From JBLNBQ01 sp050260095 (lineage in GTDB: Bacteria > Bacillota > UBA5301 > DYFA01): DNA of 21,324 nucleotides. Below, piece after piece: positions 14,962-21,324 of the stretch. Below the pieces are notes generated by a model. It had not been told where the DNA came from. It saw nothing but the letters and a program-made list of their open reading frames with translations, and searched no databases. How positions within the stretch are numbered: the stretch's first letter is position 1; every line of letters starts with the position of its first letter. The stretch is from positions 1 through 21,324 of the forward strand of contig JBLNBQ010000051.1 in the NCBI GenBank assembly GCA_050260095.1. The letters run 5' to 3'. The position numbers and the translations under genes were made by a program.

Positions 14962-15726
14962 TCAGTGCGGAAGCACGCTGACCTTCGCCGGTCCGGCAGT
15001 CGCGAGCTTGAACTCTGTGCCGGCGTCGAAGACCACCTCACGCCCTTTCACCAGGAGGGAACCGGCCGCGCCGGCCGGCCCGAGGAGAACCACCCCTGCG
15101 GCTCCCGCCCCCACCGCCAACGTCTGTGAGCGTTCCGGGTGGTTGGGTGCGAAGGTGGTTACCGGAGCGGTCATCGGGATGAGGTTGCCATCGGCCGAGG
15201 TCACGGTGCAGAAGTCCAGCTTCAGTTGGGCATCCTTCCCGAACATACGCGCGGGGGTGGCTGAGGCGATGTGAGCGGTTCCCCGGGACCCGGCGGGTAT
15301 CACGGTCACTCCCCCCACTTTGACCGGCTCCACGACCTCATAGGCCAATGCCGCGTCGTCTGAGGCCTCCGCGGAACTGACGGGGGTGATTAGCCTCACT
15401 CTGACCGGCGTCCCGCCGGGAACCTCGATGGTTTCCGGGTTTTCCGCGGTGATGCCCAGGGTCTTGAGCACCGCCGCCAACCGGGCCACCACCGGTCCGG
15501 TGGCCGTGGCCCCGGTGAGACTCTTCTCCAGGCTCTCCAGCCGTTGACTCAACGGCTGGGAGCTGTCCCGCTCGAAAAGCGCCTCTTCGGCGGCATGCAA
15601 CCGCAAGGCTAGGGCCTGGGCCTTCCCGGGCAGCAGGTACTCCTTGAGCCGCTCAAGGCGGGGGAGGACGGGCCCTGACCCGGCCTCGCCGAAGACCTGC
15701 AACTCCAAGGCGGCCGTGCGCTCCAT
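14962..15726 (-). CDS. repeat/beta-domain protein, downstream part of a gene with an in-frame TAG
   Basis: This 254-residue frame starts at ATG 15726 but lies in the same frame as the signal-peptide ORF at 15736-15894, with only TAG and three codons between. Its N-terminal half consists of 20-residue repeats with the pattern LE-x2-L-x-G-x4-GP-x3-R, likely helical pairs or a coiled coil. The C-terminal half (from about residue 100) has VPGGTPVRVRLITPVSS, AYEVVEPVKVGGVTVIPAGS and GAGAAGVVLLGPAGAAGSL, a pattern seen in exported proteins of unknown function. As it stands it has no signal peptide, which fits poorly with that C-terminal half. A weak AGGGG lies 6 nt before ATG 15726, so re-initiation is possible. 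It is most likely part of one longer gene. Confidence 0.6.
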   Translation of the reverse strand: MERTAALELQVFGEAGSGPVLPRLERLKEYLLPGKAQALALRLHAAEEALFERDSSQPLSQRLESLEKSLTGATATGPVVARLAAVLKTLGITAENPETIEVPGGTPVRVRLITPVSSAEASDDAALAYEVVEPVKVGGVTVIPAGSRGTAHIASATPARMFGKDAQLKLDFCTVTSADGNLIPMTAPVTTFAPNHPERSQTLAVGAGAAGVVLLGPAGAAGSLLVKGREVVFDAGTEFKLATAGPAKVSVLPH

Positions 15727-15735
15727 CGCCGGCCC

Positions 15736-15894
15736 CTACTTGACGACGCCCAGCAGAGCCTGTTCCAGCAGTGCAACAGCATCCAGGGCGGAGCCAGGGC
15801 GGCTGGTCATATCGCGGGCGGCCGCTCCGGAAGCTGCGATGGCCACGAAGATGAGCGCAAATACCGCGACGCGTGACAAGGTGCGGGTGAACAT
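15736..15894 (-). CDS. 52-residue signal-peptide ORF, upstream part of the interrupted repeat gene
   Basis: ATG 15894 has GGAGG 11 nt upstream. The encoded 52 residues begin with a clear signal peptide (MFTRTLSRVAVFALIFVAIA, then ASGAAA). They end in LEQALLGVVK followed by TAG at 15738-15736. The codons after the stop continue in frame as GPAMERTAA and join the next gene with no gap. The TAG falls exactly at position 11 of a 20-residue repeat whose other copies lie downstream, so the stop interrupts a coding unit. Likely explanations are a nonsense mutation (for example CAG to TAG), natural readthrough, or a sequencing error. Read together, 15894-14962 would give a single exported protein of about 310 residues. 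Confidence 0.6.
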   Translation of the reverse strand: MFTRTLSRVAVFALIFVAIAASGAAARDMTSRPGSALDAVALLEQALLGVVK

Positions 15895-15930
15895 GGGGTC
15901 CGGCGCCTCCTTGCTGAGGAATGAGAGAGC

Positions 15931-15957
15931 GGAAGCCCCCGCCGCAGCGGAGGCTCC
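15931..15957 (-). terminator. possible weak terminator after the Met-rich gene
   Basis: In the 85-nt gap after the Met-rich gene, the minus strand can fold an imperfect GC-rich hairpin (15957-15931, with a bulge). A pyrimidine-rich run (GCTCTCTCATTCCTC) with few consecutive T residues follows. It could end or reduce transcription before the interrupted repeat gene. The stem is imperfect and the tail weak. Confidence 0.3.
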
Positions 15958-15979
15958 CCGAGGTCACTGGGGAAGAGAC

Positions 15980-16930
15980 CTACATCCTCATCATGCCGCC
16001 CATTCCCATCTTGTCCATGTCCATGATTCCGCTGCCCGAGTTGCTGTTCGGGTCGCTCATGTTCATGCCGCCCGAGCTGGCGTTGGGGTCGCTGGAGCCG
16101 CCCATGTTCATCTCGTTCTTGTCGTTACCCATCATCGGCATCATCTGCATCATCTGCTGCATCATCTGCATCCCGCCCTGCATCATGTCCATGCCCATCC
16201 CGCCGCCGCTCATGCCGGCGTTAGGATCGGTGTTGCCAGGCGCCGGGGCCGGAGCCGTTTGGGCCATGGGCGCCATCATGCCGCGGCGCTGGTCTTGCTT
16301 CATCATCGTCATCTGGCCCATGACTTTCGTCATCTCAGTCATCAGCTTCAGGGCCTCATCGGGATTCTTCTGGGTGAGGTCGGGGATCTGCTTCATCATC
16401 TGGTCCATGTAGCTGCTCATCTGGTCCAGCCACTGGTCGTGGTTCTGGGTCGTCGCGACCGCCGGCTTGACGCCGAAGACCCGGTCGGCCACCGCTTTGG
16501 CTTGGGCGTCGCCGACCACCTTGGCGAAGGCGATCTGCGCCTGGCCGCGGCTCACAGTGATCTCACCCTGCTTGATCTGGATCAGCTTGTCGAGGCTGGA
16601 CAGCTTCTTAGCGTCCGGTTTGGCCTGGGCGGCCACCTGCGCCCGTTCGGCGGTCAGCTTGGCGAGTTCGTCCTTCTTCGTGGCTTCGACTTTCAGCGCC
16701 TGGGCGATCAGGGGATTGAGCGCCGACTGCTGGTCCGGGGTCAGACCGAGGCCGGAGAGGTCGGGGGTTCCGGACGCCGGGGCCGCGACGGCCACCGGGG
16801 GAGCGGGATCAGGGGTGGCGGGCATGGACATTCCGGGCATGCTGTTGGCCGCCAAGATGCCGCCGCTCAAGGAGAGGACCAGGGCGGAGGCCAGGGTCAG
16901 GGTCCGCATTCGGATGGCAGTTTTCTTCAC
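15980..16930 (-). CDS. secreted methionine-rich protein downstream of NiFe hydrogenase
   Basis: This 316-residue exported protein has a signal peptide MKKTAIRMRTLTLASALVL then SLSGGILAANS. Residues about 50-150 form a charged helical region beginning LTPDQQSALNPLIAQAL, reminiscent of the LTxxQ motif of Spy/CpxP-type periplasmic proteins. The last 152 residues hold 38 methionines, as MM pairs and M-x-M, with three SDPN-type repeats and no Cys or His. Such tails bind soft metals (copper, silver) or scavenge oxidants in known proteins; the role here is not proven. GTG 16930 is chosen because AGGAGG lies 9 nt upstream and it gives a basic n-region; ATG 16909 is too far from that site. It lies 28 nt after the hydrogenase large-subunit gene, so probably in its operon. 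Confidence 0.75.
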   Translation of the reverse strand: MKKTAIRMRTLTLASALVLSLSGGILAANSMPGMSMPATPDPAPPVAVAAPASGTPDLSGLGLTPDQQSALNPLIAQALKVEATKKDELAKLTAERAQVAAQAKPDAKKLSSLDKLIQIKQGEITVSRGQAQIAFAKVVGDAQAKAVADRVFGVKPAVATTQNHDQWLDQMSSYMDQMMKQIPDLTQKNPDEALKLMTEMTKVMGQMTMMKQDQRRGMMAPMAQTAPAPAPGNTDPNAGMSGGGMGMDMMQGGMQMMQQMMQMMPMMGNDKNEMNMGGSSDPNASSGGMNMSDPNSNSGSGIMDMDKMGMGGMMRM

Positions 16931-16958
16931 GGGTCGATTCCTCCTTCGTGTTTTGCGA

Positions 16959-18329
16959 CTAGCGCTTGAGTTCGATGCAATGGACGGCGCAGGCCAGGCA
17001 AGGGTCAAAGGAATGGACGATGCGGAGCAGTTCGATTGGGTTCTCCGGGTCGGCCACCGGCGTGCCCAGGAGCGCCTGTTCCAGCGCGCCCGGTTGCCCG
17101 TAGTCGTCGCGGGGCGAGGCGTTCCAGCAGGTCGGGGTAATGACTTGATAGCGGCTGATCCCGCCCCCCTGGTACTCCAGCCAGTGGCCGAGCGCGCCCC
17201 TGGGCGCTTCAACCAGACCTTCGCCCATGCCAGCCTTGGGCATCTGCGCAGGTGTGTAACCCTTACGGTTCAGTGTCAACTGCCCAAGCCACTCCTGCAT
17301 CGCCGCCGCGAGTTTGCGCGCTTCCAACGCCCTGGCCACGTGCCGGTCCATCACCGAGGTGCCGTTGCGGTACTCCCCGCTGATCCACATTCGGGCCAGG
17401 GGCCCCACTTCGACCACTCGCCCCGCGTACCGGGGCGCCTTGAGCCAGGAGTACGCGCCCTCCTTGTCGAGCTGCGGCCTGGTCTCGCCGTTCGCCGGGT
17501 GCCGCCCGCCCGGATCCGCCTCATAGCGGGAGTGGGCCACCTGCTCGACGATGAGGGACGTGTCGAGCGCTTCACTGTGCCCTTCGATCCAGGCCCCGCG
17601 GGGCAGAAGATGTCCACCCGGCTGGTCGAAGGCGCCGAAGGAGAGGTAGTTCCCAGGACCCTTGCCGAGCTGGAAGTAGTCGGAGTAGGCCTGGCCGATG
17701 GTCTGGACGTCGGGCAGATAGACGTGCTCGATGAAGTCGCGGAGTTCATCCAGGTAGCGCCCGAAGGTCCAGACGTCTTCGGCCGTCGGGGTCTCCGTCA
17801 CGCCCCCGGGGGCGAAGGCGGGCAGGTGCGGAAGTTTCCCGGCAAAGATCGCGCCCATCTGGTGCGCCTTGCGCCGCATCTCCAGCGCCTTCACGTAGTG
17901 CTCCACCACCGCCTGCGAAACCTCAGACGGAAGGCGGTAGTCGCTCTCCACGCGAGGGGTGAACGGCGGCGTCTCCGGCCCTTTCACGTAATCCAACCCG
18001 GCCAAGTGGTAGAAGTGGAGCAGGTGCGACTGAAGGTAGTTGGCGCCGAGGATCAGGTTGCGCATGAGCCGCGTCTGGTCGGTCACCCGGTAGGAGAAGG
18101 AGTCTTCGACGGCCTTCGCCGCCGCGAGCCCGTGGGAAACCGGGCAGACGCCGCAGATGCGCTGGGTCAGGTGGATGGCGTCGCGGGGATCCCGCCCCTT
18201 GAGCAGGACCTCGAACCCGCGGTACATCACGCCCGACGACCAGGCCGCCACCACCTGGCCGCCCTCCACCTCGACCTCGATCTTGAGGTGGCCCTCCAGG
18301 CGGGTGACGGGATCGACTGTGATCTTCAT
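16959..18329 (-). CDS. NiFe hydrogenase large subunit
   Basis: This 456-residue catalytic subunit oxidises or produces H2 at a NiFe(CN)2CO centre. The L1 motif is RICGVCPVSHG (C59, C62) and the L2 motif is DPCLACAVH (C444, C447, H450); these four Cys bind the metals. The N-terminal DPVTRLEGH is typical of group 1 enzymes. After H450, where a maturation protease normally cuts, only six residues remain (CIELKR), shorter than the roughly 15 seen in well-studied relatives. ATG 18329 with AGGAGG 11 nt upstream is preferred over GTG 18341, which overlaps that site. It follows the small-subunit gene by 15 nt and should be co-exported with it. No maturation protease or cytochrome b gene lies in the window. 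Confidence 0.95.
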   Translation of the reverse strand: MKITVDPVTRLEGHLKIEVEVEGGQVVAAWSSGVMYRGFEVLLKGRDPRDAIHLTQRICGVCPVSHGLAAAKAVEDSFSYRVTDQTRLMRNLILGANYLQSHLLHFYHLAGLDYVKGPETPPFTPRVESDYRLPSEVSQAVVEHYVKALEMRRKAHQMGAIFAGKLPHLPAFAPGGVTETPTAEDVWTFGRYLDELRDFIEHVYLPDVQTIGQAYSDYFQLGKGPGNYLSFGAFDQPGGHLLPRGAWIEGHSEALDTSLIVEQVAHSRYEADPGGRHPANGETRPQLDKEGAYSWLKAPRYAGRVVEVGPLARMWISGEYRNGTSVMDRHVARALEARKLAAAMQEWLGQLTLNRKGYTPAQMPKAGMGEGLVEAPRGALGHWLEYQGGGISRYQVITPTCWNASPRDDYGQPGALEQALLGTPVADPENPIELLRIVHSFDPCLACAVHCIELKR

Positions 18330-18344
18330 GCCTAGGCTCACCTC

Positions 18345-19244
18345 CTACATCATCAGGGGTCGGGGCTTGTAGAACGGCTCGCAGCCGTCGGGGAAGACGG
18401 GGCTGGCGCACCCGATGCACGGCGTCCCCGACTGCACGCACCAGTTGGTGCCGGCGTTCCACTTGCGTCGCGGGCAGTCGGCCGAGGTGGTGGGCCCGTT
18501 GCAGCCGAGGAGCTGCAGGCAGGTGGAATCGCCCAGGTTGCGAGCGGGCCAGGTGAACCGGCGCGGGCACTGACTATGGACGGTGCGGCCGTAGAACGCC
18601 ACCGGTCGCCTCTGCGAATCGAGCCGGGGAACCCCTTTGAGAAAGACCTCGACGAGCGTCGTGACCATCCAGTCGGGGTGCGCCGGGCAACCCGGGAGGT
18701 TGACGACCGGAACGCTTTTGACCAACCGGTCGACCCGGACGATGCCGGTCGGGTTGGGGCGCCCGCCGGGGATGCCGCCGAACGCCGCGCACGTGCCGGC
18801 CGCCACGACGGCCTTGGCCTTGGGGGCCAGGACGCTTATGGCGTCGAGCATTGTCCACTCCCGCCCGTGGCATTCGCCGATGTAGCAGTAGCGCCCGCCC
18901 TCGGCGGTCGGCACGCCGCCTTCGATCACCAGCACGAACTCTCCGGGCTGGTCATCCAGAACGTCGTCGAGGGTCTCCATCGCCCTTTCGCCGGCGCCCG
19001 CCATGACCGTGGGGTGAAAGAGCAGGGAAACCGTGTCGAGCAGAACCGAATCGATGGGTGGGTTCACCGTGTTGAGCAACGACACCGAGCACCCGGAACA
19101 CCCGGAGCCGGAGAGCCAGACCACCGGCGGCCGTCCGGCCGCGGCGAAGACCTCGCTCAACTTCCCCAGATCAGCCTGGGTCAGCCCGATCGCGGTCGCC
19201 GAGGCCGCCGCCCACTTGAGAAAGTCCCGGCGGGATACCTTCAA
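18345..19244 (-). CDS. NiFe hydrogenase small subunit with Tat signal
   Basis: This 299-residue iron-sulfur subunit carries electrons from the NiFe site to an acceptor. The N-terminus has the twin-arginine motif SRRDFLK followed by a hydrophobic stretch, so the folded heterodimer is exported through Tat. Proximal cluster ligands are C49 and C52 (GCSGCSVS), GTCAAFGG and GCPAHPDW; the later Cys residues (HSQCPRR, STCLQLLGCNGP, NWCVQSGTPCIGC) fit the distal and medial clusters. There is no C-terminal membrane helix, so the enzyme is probably soluble or held by a partner. The only plausible start is TTG 19244, with GGGAGG about 9 nt upstream; the open frame further upstream runs into intron sequence. 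The gene heads the hydrogenase operon just after the group II intron. Confidence 0.93.
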   Translation of the reverse strand: MKVSRRDFLKWAAASATAIGLTQADLGKLSEVFAAAGRPPVVWLSGSGCSGCSVSLLNTVNPPIDSVLLDTVSLLFHPTVMAGAGERAMETLDDVLDDQPGEFVLVIEGGVPTAEGGRYCYIGECHGREWTMLDAISVLAPKAKAVVAAGTCAAFGGIPGGRPNPTGIVRVDRLVKSVPVVNLPGCPAHPDWMVTTLVEVFLKGVPRLDSQRRPVAFYGRTVHSQCPRRFTWPARNLGDSTCLQLLGCNGPTTSADCPRRKWNAGTNWCVQSGTPCIGCASPVFPDGCEPFYKPRPLMM

Positions 19245-19335
19245 ACCGTTCCGCCTCCCTCTGGAGGACAACTCGTCCTGTCCTGTCGATGAGTAAGTGT
19301 TGTTGGGAGGCAAATGGTTCGAAAGGAATTGCTGA
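19245..19335 (-). other. leader of the hydrogenase operon (3' exon of the intron)
   Basis: These 91 nt lie between the intron's 3' end and the hydrogenase small-subunit start. A hairpin (19284-19279 with 19270-19265, 8-nt loop) precedes the GGGAGG ribosome binding site. No convincing promoter is visible, so the operon may depend on transcription entering from the upstream gene through the intron. Confidence 0.4.
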
Positions 19336-19407
19336 ATCGGGTAGGGGGCGGGGTCGCCCCGCCGCCCTCCCACACCACCGGACGTGCGGTCCCGCATCCG
19401 GCGGTTC
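19336..19407 (-). ncRNA. group II intron domains V and VI
   Basis: Domain V (about 19406-19373) forms a 9-bp lower stem, a 2-nt bulge (CG) and a 5-bp upper stem, the conserved shape, with CGC as the likely catalytic triad typical of class C. Domain VI (19372-19336) is a long GC stem with a bulged A at 19342, six nt before the 3' end, the expected branch point. The maturase stop codon (19408-19406) overlaps the first bases of domain V. Confidence 0.87.
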
Positions 19408-20665
19408 ACCAAGCTTCACGAAATCGTAGGTAGCATGCGGTCAAACTCAGAAGGCCCTGGGCCTGCCAGTAGGCGGTGCCCAGGGCTTTGTTCAGCGCTG
19501 CGGTGGCCGCCACAAACCAGGGTCCTCGGCGGGTTCCTGCCGCCGGGCGAACCAGCCACTCTGGTACGCCGTGTCCCCGTAGTTCCCGCCACCGGGTGCG
19601 GGGCCGCTTCCACTGCTTCCAAACGAACGCCCGCAGTCGCCGACGTAGCCACTGATCTACGCCCAGGAGTATATTTCGGGCGTCGGCCAGCGAGAAGTAC
19701 GCCACCCAACCTCTCAGGTACTCGTTCAGCGTCTGGATGCAGCTTTTCATGGACTGCCCTTTGCTTCTTCGGGTCAGTTTCCGTATCTTCGCCTTCAGCC
19801 GCTTTAGGCTCTCGGGGGCGATACGGATTCCCGTACCCCCTTTGTGCCGATACAGGCTGAAGCCCAGAAACTTCCGCCGCCAGGGCCGGTCCACTGCGCT
19901 CTTCGCCCCGTTCACTCTGAGCTTGAGCCGCTCCTGTAGGTAACTCTTCACGCTTTCCATGACCCGCTCTCCCGCTCGCTCGGTGCGAACGTAGATGTTG
20001 CAGTCGTCCGCATACCGTACGAACCGGTGTCCTCGCTTCTCCAGCTCTTTGTCCAGGTCGTCGAGCATGATGTTGGCGAGCAACGGGCTTAAGGGGCCGC
20101 CCTGCGGCGTCCCTTCCTCGCTCGTTACCGCCACGCCGTCGATCAAGACTCCAGCGTTGAGATAGGCTCGGATGAGCTTTAGGACCCGCTTGTCTTCCAC
20201 TTTGCGGGCCACCCGGGCCATCAGCTTGTCGTGGTTCACCCGGTCGAAGAACTTCTCCAGGTCTAGGTCCACGACCCACGTGTACCCCTCGTCCACGTAC
20301 TCCCGGGCCTTCTTCACCGCATCGTGCGCCTTCCGGCCTGGCCGGAAACCATAGCTGTGGTTTGAAAACCCTGGGTCGAAGATGGGGGTGAGAACCTGCA
20401 GGAGTGCCTGTTGAATCAGGCGGTCCAAGACGGTCGGAATGCCCAGCATCCTCACGCCGCCGCTCGGCTTCGGGATTTCGACCCGGCGTACCGGTTGAGG
20501 CTGGTAGGTTCCTTGGAGCAATTCGTTGCGGGTTTGCTCCCAATTCCGGCGTAGCAGGTCTCGGAGGTTTTCCACCGTGACACCGTCTACGCCGGGGGCT
20601 CCCCCGTTTCGCTCCACTCGTCTCAGGGCGGCCAGCATGTTCTCTCTGGCCACCGCCTGCTCCAT
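19406..20665 (-). CDS. ltrA: group IIC intron reverse transcriptase/maturase
   Basis: This 419-residue intron-encoded protein supports splicing and retrohoming. Its length and sequence closely recall the GsI-IIC enzyme (about 420 residues). Motifs in order: GGAPGVDGVT, PKPSGGVRMLGIPT, YGFRPGR (105-111), the catalytic VVDLDLEKFFD, EGTPQGGPLSPLLAN, YADD (218-221), then the maturase X domain and a basic DNA-binding tail ending LTACYLRFREAW. There is no HNH endonuclease domain, as is usual in class C. ATG 20665, with GGAGG 13 nt upstream, matches the start of GsI-IIC-like proteins. The frame stays open upstream to GTG 20827, but that part is probably ribozyme sequence. Confidence 0.93.
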   Translation of the reverse strand: MEQAVARENMLAALRRVERNGGAPGVDGVTVENLRDLLRRNWEQTRNELLQGTYQPQPVRRVEIPKPSGGVRMLGIPTVLDRLIQQALLQVLTPIFDPGFSNHSYGFRPGRKAHDAVKKAREYVDEGYTWVVDLDLEKFFDRVNHDKLMARVARKVEDKRVLKLIRAYLNAGVLIDGVAVTSEEGTPQGGPLSPLLANIMLDDLDKELEKRGHRFVRYADDCNIYVRTERAGERVMESVKSYLQERLKLRVNGAKSAVDRPWRRKFLGFSLYRHKGGTGIRIAPESLKRLKAKIRKLTRRSKGQSMKSCIQTLNEYLRGWVAYFSLADARNILLGVDQWLRRRLRAFVWKQWKRPRTRWRELRGHGVPEWLVRPAAGTRRGPWFVAATAALNKALGTAYWQAQGLLSLTACYLRFREAW

Positions 20666-21212
20666 TAGGCTGCTACCGCCTCCTCCGCAGGATGGTTCCT
20701 CGGCTTGTGCCGGGCGCAGGCTCCGCCCTTCCGCAGTCCCCTGCGGCTTCACCGCTTCCTCCTGCGGGAAGGCCCCTTGCGGGGTATTCTGCTTTCCTTG
20801 CCTGGTCCTCGATCTCACCAGGTCCACCCCTGACTCGATGTTCGGCCCTTCCCTGGGACTCGCCGGTCCCAGGTACTATGGCCTCGGCTGACTCCTGCCA
20901 GGTCGAGCAAGGTCTTTCGGCCTCGCTTGTCGGGTTCCCGACGTCCCCGGCAGGTCTCCCCGGGTAAGAGCGCCGACTTTCTCCCCATGTACCCGCCCAA
21001 TTTACCGCCTCGCCCCTTGGCTGCATTGGGCTTTGTCTTGTCTTGCAGACTCGCCCGGACGAAACGGCCTCACCTTGGGTTCGTGGTCCTCGGGTCGGGG
21101 ATTTGCCTCCGGCTTCCTTCAGATTCCGCCTCACGGTGGACACCCTTGCCATCGGCTAACGGTTGGTGCAGCCAACCTCCGTGCGGGACTTTCACCCGCT
21201 AGTCGCACGCGT

Positions 21213-21324
21213 TCAGTGGGACATCGTCATGCCCGGCATGGCCGGCATCTGGTTCGCCAGGCGGAGCATCGTGCGCCGCACCAGTTCGTGGTCGTCCAGC
21301 GCCGCCCGCAACTCGTCGGCTGCC
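21213..21324 (-). CDS. C-terminal fragment of a gene cut by the window edge, Met-rich end
   Basis: Only the last 36 codons are present. They are helical and charged (ADELRAALDDHELVRRTMLRLANQ), then end in MPAMPGMTMSH and TGA at 21215-21213. The ending is Met-rich, like the DUF2680 protein and the protein downstream of the hydrogenase, so it may belong to the same kind of exported metal-related protein. The family cannot be named from this piece. The intron is inserted 4 nt after the stop codon, and after splicing this gene could be joined on one mRNA to the hydrogenase operon. Confidence 0.55.
   Translation of the reverse strand, partial: AADELRAALDDHELVRRTMLRLANQMPAMPGMTMSH

Larger units (their letters stand above)
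19336..21208 (-). mobile_element. complete group IIC intron, 1873 nt
   Basis: The minus strand starts with GTGCGAC at 21208, matching the GUGYG 5' consensus, followed by a domain I segment with the familiar GCGGGTGAAAGTCCCGC hairpin. A reverse transcriptase ORF lies in the 3' half. Domains V and VI are intact, and the element ends ACCCGAT at 19336 (the AY consensus). All parts needed for splicing are visible, so it looks active. The stretch 20666-21208, without a protein gene, is the structured ribozyme domains I to IV. It is inserted 4 nt after the stop codon of the upstream gene and 91 nt before the hydrogenase operon, in the same orientation as both. The flanking exon ends are ...TGAACGC and TCAGCAATT.... 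Confidence 0.9.

Noticed and set aside
16467..18335. 622-codon open frame on the plus strand
   Set aside because: It is antisense to the hydrogenase large subunit and Met-rich genes; no recognisable domain.
19344..19372. GC-rich hairpin read as a Rho-independent terminator upstream of the hydrogenase
   Set aside because: It is intron domain VI with its bulged A, and no T run follows.
20666..20827. N-terminal extension of the intron reverse transcriptase to GTG 20827
   Set aside because: GsI-IIC-type proteins begin at the position of ATG 20665; the upstream part is probably intron RNA structure.
1..21324. tRNA, rRNA, CRISPR array, insertion sequence or toxin-antitoxin locus
   Set aside because: None was seen: no spaced identical repeats, no transposase motifs, no cloverleaf with a T-arm core.

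Overview
The window is GC-rich, has strong AGGAGG-type ribosome binding sites, and most of its genes are packed on the minus strand. Its gene types suggest an anaerobic, possibly thermophilic, high-GC Bacillota (Clostridia/Limnochordia-like): a DUF2680 protein, a DUF3798-type ABC transporter, the Tdh/Kbl threonine pathway, an exported NiFe hydrogenase and a GsI-IIC-like group II intron. This placement is an inference from gene content; no rRNA or marker gene is present.

Layout. 1-700: a small secreted Met/Gly-rich DUF2680 protein (minus) with a PhoB/OmpR-like repeat array over its promoter. 701-2708: a plus-strand pair, an M42 metallo-aminopeptidase and a siroheme/Fe-S half-reductase carrying an N-terminal PCP_red-like domain. 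2701-4956: kbl and tdh (minus), the two-enzyme threonine-to-glycine route. 5070-10319: an ABC importer operon (minus) of DUF3798 binding protein, double ATPase, two permeases and a 72-residue protein of unknown function, closed by a clear intrinsic terminator. 10368-12053: a divergent secreted alkaline-phosphatase-superfamily protein. 12057-13773: a free-standing B3/B4 (PheT-like) domain protein and a tandem GNAT acetyltransferase. 13867-15894: two exported or surface proteins of unknown function. One sits behind a structured leader and may start at CTG; the other has an in-frame TAG inside a 20-residue repeat array. 15980-19244: a Met-rich secreted protein and a Tat-exported NiFe hydrogenase (small then large subunit, minus). 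19336-21208: a complete group IIC intron in the same orientation as the hydrogenase genes, inserted 4 nt after the stop codon of a further gene whose C-terminus (Met-rich, 21213-21324) is cut by the window edge.

How the parts may work together. The hydrogenase stretch is the most unusual part. A Tat hydrogenase without a cytochrome b partner in view is flanked on both sides by Met-rich proteins and followed by exported or surface proteins of unknown function. Their shared strand and spacing suggest an extracytoplasmic metal or redox module. The interrupted repeat gene, the structured leader and the unusual start codons in this stretch are the strongest leads for something undescribed.
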